Shown here one piece after another: positions 56,826 to 64,000 of a stretch of 64,000 bases of DNA. The stretch spans positions 425,132-489,131 of the forward strand of contig MKTL01000006.1 in the NCBI GenBank assembly GCA_001897605.1, in the 5' to 3' direction. The stretch's first letter is position 1, and every line of letters starts with the position of its first letter. Source of the DNA: Clostridiales bacterium 38-18. Its GTDB lineage: Bacteria > Bacillota > Clostridia > Peptostreptococcales > Acidaminobacteraceae. The notes under the pieces were generated by a model. It was not told the origin of the DNA. It ran no database searches and saw nothing but the letters and a program-made list of their open reading frames with translations. Both the position numbers and the translations under genes were made by a program.

Positions 56826-58094
56826 CTAATTTTGTGGCAATGCGAGTTTTCTAGTCAATTCAGATGACAAGGTTTGATCTAACGAAGATAAAATCGTTGC
56901 AATTTTATCCTGTGGGAAGCTGGTTAAAATTCTTAAAATTAAATCTTCATCTGAAATAGATATCATTTCACCATTGTTCAAATCATAAGTTTGTGATGGT
57001 GATGCGTTTAACATCATATTTCTTACAATAGAAACAACCTTTGTCGTATCCATTTTCGAATAGACATTGATTAACTCTTTAACATTATCGTCAAATTCCT
57101 TATATATCTTTAGTGATTTTAATATATCTGGTGTTAATAAATCTTCACCTTTATCGAGCATCTCGTTCGCTTTAATTTTTGATATTATATCGAATACAAA
57201 AGTCTCGTCAGTAGATTTTGCTAATACCTCTCCAGCTTTTTTTGCACCCAGCTCTTTATAAATAATTGCTAAGTCATCTAAAGAATAAACCGAGGTATTG
57301 CCTAAGGTGTTGATTAAGGTATCCGCCGATTCAGATTTATAAACATCTGCAATTTGCTGTAGGTCTTCTTTTCTTCTTTGCTTTGTACTATATGCATTAC
57401 GAATGGATTGCGCTTTAGTATCTGATAGTGAAGCATAAATCTTATCTCGATCGATCTGGTCCAGCTGATATAAAATACTAACAGCTGTATTATCATCGAT
57501 GTATTCAAATATTGCAGCCGCATTTTTATGACCGTTGATACTATCTTCAATTATGCCATTAACCTCTTCAACCGCAGCAGTTAATGGTAATCCGGAAATA
57601 TAAGTTGCCTGTGCTTTTAAATCATCGGTTTGCTCGGAAGAAATACCTTGTACAGTATTGGCCAAGGCATCCTTATTAACCGTTGCGGAACGTAGCGCTT
57701 CTAATATATTCCTTGTTTTATTTGGATTTACTCTAAGCATTTCTTTGATTACGTCATCATAAGCACCCTTATCATCTTTTTGAAGGATCAGAAGCTTATC
57801 CACAGCTCTTGATTCGTCTAATGAGAGCATATAGTCAGCAACCGTTTTAACCTGTGCAAGCTCTTCAGCTCTTGTTGGGAATTTTTCAAAATAACCGCCA
57901 ACAGGGCCAGGAAGATTGGATAAAATACTATTGGCACTAAGGTTAAAATCCTTATTCAAAAAATAAAGAGTCCCCAACGCCAACAAAGGTGTTAAGAACA
58001 ATATTAATAAGACGATAAGGCATCCACCTTTTCCGCCAGATTTCTTCGATTTATCATCATCGTTTTTAGAAGTATCCGGTTTTTTCTCCGCCAT
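56826..58094 (-). CDS. Enlarged YlxF/MotE-like protein with MgtE-N-like repeats
   Basis: 422 aa, in the place of ylxF (between fliJ and fliK). A charged N-tail leads into one membrane segment (about 27-47, GCLIVLLILFLTPLLALGTL), then an extracytoplasmic helical region. At least two helical blocks look alike and resemble the MgtE intracellular/FliG-M fold: around 190-250 (AAAIFEYIDDNTAVSILYQL) and around 350-415 (LILRILTSFPQDKIATILSS). Bacillus YlxF is about 200 aa, so this is twice as long. Starts at 58094 (GGAG six bases upstream), one base after the fliJ stop. Exact role unknown. Confidence 0.75.
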   Translation of the reverse strand: MAEKKPDTSKNDDDKSKKSGGKGGCLIVLLILFLTPLLALGTLYFLNKDFNLSANSILSNLPGPVGGYFEKFPTRAEELAQVKTVADYMLSLDESRAVDKLLILQKDDKGAYDDVIKEMLRVNPNKTRNILEALRSATVNKDALANTVQGISSEQTDDLKAQATYISGLPLTAAVEEVNGIIEDSINGHKNAAAIFEYIDDNTAVSILYQLDQIDRDKIYASLSDTKAQSIRNAYSTKQRRKEDLQQIADVYKSESADTLINTLGNTSVYSLDDLAIIYKELGAKKAGEVLAKSTDETFVFDIISKIKANEMLDKGEDLLTPDILKSLKIYKEFDDNVKELINVYSKMDTTKVVSIVRNMMLNASPSQTYDLNNGEMISISDEDLILRILTSFPQDKIATILSSLDQTLSSELTRKLALPQN

Positions 58095-58095
58095 A

Positions 58096-58545
58096 TTATT
58101 CTCCGTTCTTTTTATTATTTGCAAAATTAACAACTTCTTCAATCAATTTTTCGTCTGCAACGTTAATCGCCTCTACAAACTCCATAAAAGCTTTTTCTTT
58201 TAATTTGTCCATTATTTTACGCTCTTTTACTGCCGCAACCAAGGCTTCCTGCGTTAGCCTTATTTGCTCATCTACGCGTTGAATATTGTGCTTGATTCGA
58301 TTGCGATGATCCTTGTAATACTTTTTACCACTTTCAAATTTAGAAAATTCGCCTGACGCAGTCCCTGTGCTCATTACGTCAGTTATATAGGCATCGTATT
58401 GGGCACTACCTTTATTTAGTTCCTCTAGATCATCAAGTAAACTTTGTTTTTTGGATATAAGCTTGGCAAGGTTATTTTTAATTTCCTCTTCCTTGTCCAT
58501 TCTCATTTTTAAGACACTTTCATACCTAAACTTAAATTTTTTCAT
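58096..58545 (-). CDS. fliJ: Flagellar export protein FliJ
   Basis: 149 aa, nearly all coiled coil, opening MKKFKFRYESVLKMRMDKEEE typical of FliJ. It links the ATPase FliI to the FlhA gate. The call rests on fold and place after fliI. Confidence 0.92.
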   Translation of the reverse strand: MKKFKFRYESVLKMRMDKEEEIKNNLAKLISKKQSLLDDLEELNKGSAQYDAYITDVMSTGTASGEFSKFESGKKYYKDHRNRIKHNIQRVDEQIRLTQEALVAAVKERKIMDKLKEKAFMEFVEAINVADEKLIEEVVNFANNKKNGE

Positions 58546-58562
58546 TTAAATGCCTCAAGTCA

Positions 58563-59864
58563 TTAATTAACAAGATCTTTAAGTCGGTCAATGCAAACAT
58601 CAAACTCAGAGCTCTCAGTAGTTCTCTGCTTTAAAAATGCATTGAAGCTATCTATTTTTGAAACTGCAAGGTCAATGTGAGGGTTGGTTCCTCTTGCATA
58701 TGCACCAATATTAATTAAATCCTCTGAATTTCTATAGGTTGCTAATATTTCTTTAAATCGTAGGGCTGCAAGCAAGTGTTCCTCATCTATAATATTAGGC
58801 ATAACACGGCTTGCACTTTCAAGTACATCTATCGCTGGATAGTGACCCAGTGCTGCTAATTTACGCGTTAAAATAATATGCCCATCTAATATCCCACGAA
58901 CCGCATCAGAAATTGGTTCGTTAAAATCGTCTCCATCAACTAAAACCGTGTACAAGCCAGTTATCGAGCCTACTGCAGAGTTTCCTGCTCGCTCAAGTAG
59001 CTTTGGCAAAACAGCGAATACAGAAGGTGTATACCCACGAGTTACAGGCGGCTCACCGATTGCTAACCCAATTTCTCTTTGCGCCATAGAAAACCTAGTA
59101 ACTGAGTCCATCATTAATATTACATTTTTACCTAAATCTCTAAAATACTCTGCAATTGAAGTGGCAATTAATGCCGCTTTTACACGAACTAGTGCAGGCT
59201 TATCAGAAGTTGCAACTACTACAACCGATCGTTTTAGCCCCTCTTCACCAAGATCATTTTCAATAAACTCTCTAACCTCACGACCTCTTTCACCAACTAG
59301 AGCGATAACATTGACATCTGCCTTAGTATACTTGGCAATCATGCCTAATAAAGTACTTTTACCAACACCTGAGCCCGCAAATATACCAATTCTTTGTCCT
59401 CTTCCGGTTGTCAAAAGTGCATCTAACGTTCTTATTCCAAGTGGAATTGGTTCAACAATCTTATCTCTTAAAAGGGGATTCGGCGGATCATTGTTTGCAG
59501 GATATTTTTTATCGACGCTTGGCTTACCAAATTCATCTATCGGATTGCCCAAGCCATCCAAAATCCTGCCCAATAACTCCTCAGAAACATCAACTTGTAG
59601 TGAATGTCCAGACGCGACAACACGACTGCCAGGTCCTATCCCGGTCATATCTCCTAAAGGCATAATCAAAACCTTATCGTTATTAAATCCAACCACTTCA
59701 CCTTTAAGTGGCTCAATGTTTTTAATAGGATATATGTCTACGACTTCACCAATTTCTACTGCTGGACCAATTGATTCAATCATTAACCCTATAATTTTTG
59801 AAACTCTTCCACTAAATCTAAGCAAAGAGTTTGTTTTTAGAGCTTCACTATATTTTTCAAGCAT
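58563..59864 (-). CDS. fliI: Flagellum-specific ATPase FliI
   Basis: 433 aa, F1-beta-like hexameric ATPase. Walker A GSGVGKS (164-170), Walker B VILMMDSVTRF near 245-255, and the family string ARGTNPHIDLAVSK near the end. I start at 59864; a GTG at 59873 lies inside the Shine-Dalgarno. Drives export with FliH and FliJ. Confidence 0.96.
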   Translation of the reverse strand: MLEKYSEALKTNSLLRFSGRVSKIIGLMIESIGPAVEIGEVVDIYPIKNIEPLKGEVVGFNNDKVLIMPLGDMTGIGPGSRVVASGHSLQVDVSEELLGRILDGLGNPIDEFGKPSVDKKYPANNDPPNPLLRDKIVEPIPLGIRTLDALLTTGRGQRIGIFAGSGVGKSTLLGMIAKYTKADVNVIALVGERGREVREFIENDLGEEGLKRSVVVVATSDKPALVRVKAALIATSIAEYFRDLGKNVILMMDSVTRFSMAQREIGLAIGEPPVTRGYTPSVFAVLPKLLERAGNSAVGSITGLYTVLVDGDDFNEPISDAVRGILDGHIILTRKLAALGHYPAIDVLESASRVMPNIIDEEHLLAALRFKEILATYRNSEDLINIGAYARGTNPHIDLAVSKIDSFNAFLKQRTTESSEFDVCIDRLKDLVN

Positions 59865-59865
59865 T

Positions 59866-60648
59866 TCATTCACCCTTTAAAAGGTCTTCAAATATTTTTT
59901 TAATTTGATCGAGCTGAATTGATAGACTTGAATCAATGCTACCTGAATCTGTATCGATCAAACAAGAACCTGATGGTAAAGATGGATCTCTCTTTAATTC
60001 CATTTCTTCTATCTTATCACTTGTTGCCAGAATCATTGGACGTATAGATAGTGCGTGATTATAGTCTTCATTTGAGACTCTTATAGTAATCGTGTGCGAT
60101 TTAGAAATTCTCTCAATGCCTTGTCTTATTAAAGTTTCAATTATTGATTGATCGGTTTCAACCTTATAATCAAAAACCTTTTCTAAAGCCTCGATTACTA
60201 AGGTAATCATTTCAGACTCAGCTTCCTTATGTACTTTTTTGCGAATTTCATTCCATTCAGATTTAATCGATAACGCCTCATCAACTATTTGCTTCGCTAT
60301 TTCTTGACTGTCCTCAACACCTCTATTAAAGCCATCCTGATAGCCATCCGCCTTAGCCTGCTCCATTATCCCCTTTGCTTGATCGTACGCATCAGAAATA
60401 ATAGCATCACCACTCGCCTGAGCAGCGGTCATCCTTTCTTCATAGTGTCGGTCAGCCTCTTCTAGTATTTCATTTGCTTCTAGTCGAGCATCCTCAATTA
60501 GTTGATTGGCTGCCGCTTGAGCATCAAAATGCTCTACGACAGCCAATTCTTCAGCTTTATGATTTAGTTCTTTTTGCTCATGTGTAGAGGATAGTACGAA
60601 TGCTTTATCGTCTAATACTATCCTTGAGGATTTAAAGATCTTAGACAA
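59866..60648 (-). CDS. fliH: Flagellar assembly protein FliH
   Basis: 260 aa. A long helical N-terminal part (about 30-130, rich in Ala, Glu and Lys, with GFNRGVEDSQEIAKQ) and a C-terminal V-ATPase E-like domain. Regulates FliI. Overlaps fliG by eight bases. Confidence 0.92.
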   Translation of the reverse strand: MSKIFKSSRIVLDDKAFVLSSTHEQKELNHKAEELAVVEHFDAQAAANQLIEDARLEANEILEEADRHYEERMTAAQASGDAIISDAYDQAKGIMEQAKADGYQDGFNRGVEDSQEIAKQIVDEALSIKSEWNEIRKKVHKEAESEMITLVIEALEKVFDYKVETDQSIIETLIRQGIERISKSHTITIRVSNEDYNHALSIRPMILATSDKIEEMELKRDPSLPSGSCLIDTDSGSIDSSLSIQLDQIKKIFEDLLKGE

Positions 60649-61654
60649 TTAACTCATCTCCTCCGCCTCTTGCTATGATAATTTCATTTGCTTCTTCAAG
60701 TTTTCTGATGATATTAACAATTTTTTGTTGTGCCTCTTCAACGTCACGTAAACGAACTGGCCCCATAAAGTCCATATCTTCTCTGAGCATTTCAGCCATA
60801 CGTTTAGACATATTGGCAAAAATCATTTCTTTAACCTCATCAGTTGCACCTTTAAGAGCAATTGCAAGGTCGTTGTTATCCACTTCACGGATAAACCTTT
60901 GGATACCAACACTATCAAGATTAACGATATCTTCAAATACAAACATTTTCTTACGAATTTCTTCTACAAGCTCTGCATTTTGAATTTCAAGGGTTTCAAG
61001 AATGTATTTTTCAGTACCACGGTCAACAGAGTTGAGGATATCGACGATACATTGAATACCTCCAGTAGCTGAGTAATCCTGTGTGACCATAGATGATAAT
61101 TTACGTTCAAGAACTAGCTCAACCTCTTTGATAATTTCAGGCGATGTACTTCCCATCGTTGCAATTCTTTGAGCAACATCGGCTTGTTTTTCTTGAGGTA
61201 AAGCGGATAACACCTGCGCAGCTTGGTTTGGATTTAAATAAGATAAAATCAGAGCGAGTGTCTGCGGATGTTCATTTTGAATAAAGTTAAGCAATTGATT
61301 TGCATCGGTCTTTTTAACGAAGTCAAATGGCTTAACCTGTAATGAAGACGTCAGCTTATTGATAATTTCAAGTGCTTTTTGAGAGCCCATCGCTTTTTCA
61401 AGTACTTCTTTAGCGTAGTTTATACCGCCCTCAGAAATGAATTCTTGAGCCAAGCATACTTGATAGAATTCCTCTAGTACCGATTCTCTCTCTTCAGGCG
61501 TAATGCGACTAACATTCGCTATTTCAAGTGTTAGCTCCTCAATTTCATCATCATGCATATGACTAAATAACGCAGCAGATCGCTCAGGACCAAGGGCAAT
61601 CAGCAAAATAGCCGCTTTAGTTTTTCCGGTTAATTTACCTTTTTTAGTTGCCAT
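60641..61654 (-). CDS. fliG: Flagellar motor switch protein FliG
   Basis: 337 aa. N domain binds FliF, middle domain carries EHPQTLALILSYL (about 129-141), and the C domain has the torque helix with conserved charged residues (VDNNDLAIALKGATDEVKEM). AGGAGG precedes the ATG. Complete. Confidence 0.97.
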   Translation of the reverse strand: MATKKGKLTGKTKAAILLIALGPERSAALFSHMHDDEIEELTLEIANVSRITPEERESVLEEFYQVCLAQEFISEGGINYAKEVLEKAMGSQKALEIINKLTSSLQVKPFDFVKKTDANQLLNFIQNEHPQTLALILSYLNPNQAAQVLSALPQEKQADVAQRIATMGSTSPEIIKEVELVLERKLSSMVTQDYSATGGIQCIVDILNSVDRGTEKYILETLEIQNAELVEEIRKKMFVFEDIVNLDSVGIQRFIREVDNNDLAIALKGATDEVKEMIFANMSKRMAEMLREDMDFMGPVRLRDVEEAQQKIVNIIRKLEEANEIIIARGGGDELIV

Positions 61655-61662
61655 CTTGCCTC

Positions 61663-63216
61663 CTAATTATCATTTAGCCAAGCGCGTAATAATGCTGCTG
61701 CTGCTTCAGGATTGTTGTCAACGAATTTCTCAATGTGATACTTAGGACTTCCTTTGTCTTCTTGGAATGCTTCAATCTCTTCAAGATCAGCCTGTACTTC
61801 AGCAGCTTTTTGAGCCTCGAGTTCAGCTTCAAGCTTTTTCTTACGATTTCTACGAAGAACCAGTATAACCGCTATTACTGCTACTACCGTAACTAAAACC
61901 ACAATCACGATAACAAGTATTGGAATACCAAATAATGTACCAGATGTATCCTGACCGGTGTAGACGTTATAATATTCCATCGGATCTGGGAATTCCTGAA
62001 CCAGTACTTGGATGTTGGCGCTATCCGTACCTGCCGACATAGCAATAAGGTTGACCAGCTCAGTTTTATGCTCATCCGTAAGTGTTCCATCTACTAAAGC
62101 CTTTGAATTTAGCAATACGCCAATGGTCATTGACTTTACATCACCCTGAGATTTTACAATTTCTCTATAAATCTCATTCATTTCATAATTTAATGTCTCA
62201 CTTGCTTTTTCATAGCTTGATCCATTGCCAGTACTTTCAACGACCGATGTCGCCTCGCCTGTATTTGAATCAGTTCCAGGTGTCCCAGTTGCCCCTGTGT
62301 CATTGACGACATTTTCTTTAATCGTCGTTGCACTACGAACCATCCCATTGATTTCACCTTCAATTGGTGGGCTGAAAATCTTTTGAGTTTCGGTTTGTGC
62401 ATTAAAATCCAAGGTCAAACTTGGCTGTACTTCAACGTTACCAATTCCATATAATTTTTCTAGAAAATTGGTTAAGTTATCTTGAAGTTCAGTTTGTACC
62501 CTTTGAGTTAGATCGAATTGTGAATTTGCAGTGAACGCAGTTCCCTGCTCTTGATTGTTTAGCTGTATCCCACTATCGTCGAGAATCGTTACGTTTTCAG
62601 GCTTTAAATCTTTTACAGCATTTACAATTAAATTAACGATCCCGCTTACTTGGGCTTCATTAATTGTAATTCCAGGCTTAAAGCTAACGACTACTGAAGC
62701 CTTTGACTCGATCTCCTCTTTTATAAAATAGCTACTTTCCTTAGGAATCTGTAAAATAACTGTTGCATTTTCTATTGCGGTTATGGTCTCAATGGATTTT
62801 TCAATATCTGACGCCAATAATCGAATATACATTTGCTCTCTTGTTTGTGAGGTCATGGTAATTGATTCACTACCTAAAACATCGGACCAGCTTAGGCTTC
62901 CCGCTTGCGATGAAACGGCAAGCTCCATACGCGCTCTTGAAACGTCACCTTCAGGGACTGAAATCACAGAGGTGTCGTTTGAATCCTTCCACGTTATACC
63001 CAGATCATCTAGTTTTGTCGTAATCACTTGAGCCTCAGCAGGTGTTAAGCCTTGCGCAATAACGGTGTATTTAGTACGTGTCAAAAAGAAGATACTAAAG
63101 GTCAGAACCAATACTGCCGCCACTATCCCTATGATTAAAAATATTCGATTATTTCTACTTAGTCCATTAAAAAAATTAACAACACGCTCTCTGAGCTGGT
63201 TAATCAGATTCCCCAT
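61663..63216 (-). CDS. fliF: Flagellar MS-ring protein FliF
   Basis: 517 aa. Two membrane segments (about 22-46 and 435-460) flank a ring-forming region with YscJ-like domains. The C-terminal YHIEKFVDNNPEAAAALLRA (about 493-512) is the FliG-binding helix. Length is at the short end for FliF but both domains are complete. Confidence 0.96.
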   Translation of the reverse strand: MGNLINQLRERVVNFFNGLSRNNRIFLIIGIVAAVLVLTFSIFFLTRTKYTVIAQGLTPAEAQVITTKLDDLGITWKDSNDTSVISVPEGDVSRARMELAVSSQAGSLSWSDVLGSESITMTSQTREQMYIRLLASDIEKSIETITAIENATVILQIPKESSYFIKEEIESKASVVVSFKPGITINEAQVSGIVNLIVNAVKDLKPENVTILDDSGIQLNNQEQGTAFTANSQFDLTQRVQTELQDNLTNFLEKLYGIGNVEVQPSLTLDFNAQTETQKIFSPPIEGEINGMVRSATTIKENVVNDTGATGTPGTDSNTGEATSVVESTGNGSSYEKASETLNYEMNEIYREIVKSQGDVKSMTIGVLLNSKALVDGTLTDEHKTELVNLIAMSAGTDSANIQVLVQEFPDPMEYYNVYTGQDTSGTLFGIPILVIVIVVLVTVVAVIAVILVLRRNRKKKLEAELEAQKAAEVQADLEEIEAFQEDKGSPKYHIEKFVDNNPEAAAALLRAWLNDN

Positions 63217-63245
63217 GAATTACACCCCTAAAATATCATTTGGCA

Positions 63246-63548
63246 TTATAATTGAAGTCGCATGATTTCATTGTAAGCTGATAGTACCTTATTGGTTACT
63301 TCCACAGCCAAATTGATAGACAAGTCCGCCTTCATAGCCGCAATTGTTACATCTGAAATGTTATCCGTTATACCAAGTGCAAACATATTATCCATTTGCT
63401 CTGCATATACTTGATCATCACTCACTTTTTGTAACGATTGCGCTAGGATGTCAGAAAAATTGACATTGTCTTTTGCAAGGGTATTATTTACCTCAACTAA
63501 TTTCTTATCCTTAGAAATTATTGAATTCTGTAACTGATCAATTTTCAT
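63246..63548 (-). CDS. fliE: Flagellar hook-basal body protein FliE
   Basis: 100 aa, mostly helical, with KADLSINLAVEVTNKVLSAYNEIMRLQL-type C-terminus (KADLSINLAVEVTNK, then VLSAYNEIMRLQL). Links MS ring and rod. Lies between flgC and fliF. Confidence 0.95.
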   Translation of the reverse strand: MKIDQLQNSIISKDKKLVEVNNTLAKDNVNFSDILAQSLQKVSDDQVYAEQMDNMFALGITDNISDVTIAAMKADLSINLAVEVTNKVLSAYNEIMRLQL

Positions 63549-63628
63549 ATATTCTCACACCCTTATTTATAAAATTATAATTTTTCCGTTTACTAGTATA
63601 CACTATTTTAAACTTTTTTTATCCTAGA

Positions 63629-64000
63629 CTATTTTCCTATTTCAAGTGCTTTCATAGCCATAGATTTTGTCGCATTTACTGCTGTGATATTTGCTTCATA
63701 AGCCCTAGACGCGGAAATCATATTGATCATCTCGTTGACAACTTCGACATTTGGCAGATTAACATATCCATTCTCATCCGCATCGGGATGCGTCGGATTG
63801 TACTCTTTCTTAAATGGTGATTGGTCCTCGATAATACCGGCTACTTCAACGCCATTTCCCAATGAGCCTGTGCCTGACGCGGTATTCAACACTTGTTCAA
63901 ATGAATTTGCCTCCTGCGCTCTGAATACTGCGACCTTTCTTCTATATGGCGTACCACTTGCTGTTCTAGTAACATTAGCATTTGCTATGTTTTCGGAAAT
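63629..64000 (-). CDS. flgC: Flagellar rod protein FlgC, start outside window
   Basis: 123 C-terminal residues plus the stop are visible; the N-terminus lies past 64000. The open frame runs to the edge. It begins with [20 protein letters not shown], matching the start of FlgC rod proteins after the ANNLANA motif, and ends with [20 protein letters not shown], the C-terminal coiled coil. A frame starting at 63892 would be only an internal fragment. flgB is presumed upstream. Confidence 0.94.
   Translation of the reverse strand: MSENIANANVTRTASGTPYRRKVAVFRAQEANSFEQVLNTASGTGSLGNGVEVAGIIEDQSPFKKEYNPTHPDADENGYVNLPNVEVVNEMINMISASRAYEANITAVNATKSMAMKALEIGK

Noticed and set aside
58948-59880. 310-codon plus-strand frame opposite fliI
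   Set aside because: Antisense to a complete, conserved ATPase gene, with no ribosome binding site and no recognisable domain.
63892-64000. Short 87-codon gene at the window edge
   Set aside because: The frame is open to 64000 and matches FlgC before 63892, so this is the cut flgC gene, not a small one.

Overview
The window is a dense, AT-rich chromosomal segment from a motile, Gram-positive-type anaerobe, most likely class Clostridia. The evidence is gene content and order: a PolC-type replicative polymerase, the rimP-nusA-ylxR-ylxQ-infB-rbfA run, a FtsK/SpoIIIE translocase, FliY (not a short FliN), CheC plus CheD, and a fla/che cluster that runs straight into rpsB-tsf-pyrH-frr. I cannot name the genus. 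Every gene I can support lies on the minus strand, so gene order below follows transcription, from high to low coordinates.

Region A (about 64000-31760) is one long motility superoperon: flgC (cut by the window edge)-fliE-fliF-fliG-fliH-fliI-fliJ-(ylxF-like)-fliK-flgD-(TIGR02530-type)-flgE-flbD-motA-motB-fliL-fliM-fliY-cheY-fliO-fliP-fliQ-fliR-flhB-flhA-flhF-flhG-(PilZ/YcgR)-cheB-cheA-cheW-cheC-cheD-sigD-(FapA/DUF342)-(110-aa unknown)-(SwrB/YlxL-like). It encodes the basal body, export gate and ATPase, hook-length control, stator, switch, chemotaxis core and the motility sigma factor. A near-perfect SigD promoter sits inside it, just upstream of fliM. The hook gene flgE is flanked by two stem-loops. 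The MotB protein resembles the sodium-type PomB family near its membrane segment.

Region B (31603-23718) is translation plus envelope lipid synthesis: rpsB, tsf, pyrH, frr, uppS, cdsA, dxr, rseP, ispG. rpsB has a good promoter and a folded leader, and a strong terminator lies between rpsB and tsf. Region C (23703-7695) is polC followed by rimP-nusA-ylxR-ylxQ-infB-rbfA-nrnA-truB-ribF-rpsO-pnp. IF2 has a very long Asn/Arg-rich N-terminus built of tandem repeats. The rpsO-pnp gap (9825-10145), the only stretch above 300 bases without a gene, holds the rpsO terminator, a folded element of about 95 nt, a possible promoter and a long hairpin in the pnp leader. Region D (7598-1) is an M16 peptidase, dut, ftsK, rimO, pgsA and the N-terminal part of cinA.

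I found no insertion sequences, prophage, CRISPR, tRNA or rRNA genes, no resistance or defence islands, and no broken genes. This is a conserved core region. The points worth a second look are RNA leaders, internal promoters, an enlarged YlxF-like protein, the unusual IF2 N-terminus and a little-studied gene trio between sigD and rpsB. Many start codons below were moved from the longest reading frame to the one with a well-spaced Shine-Dalgarno sequence.
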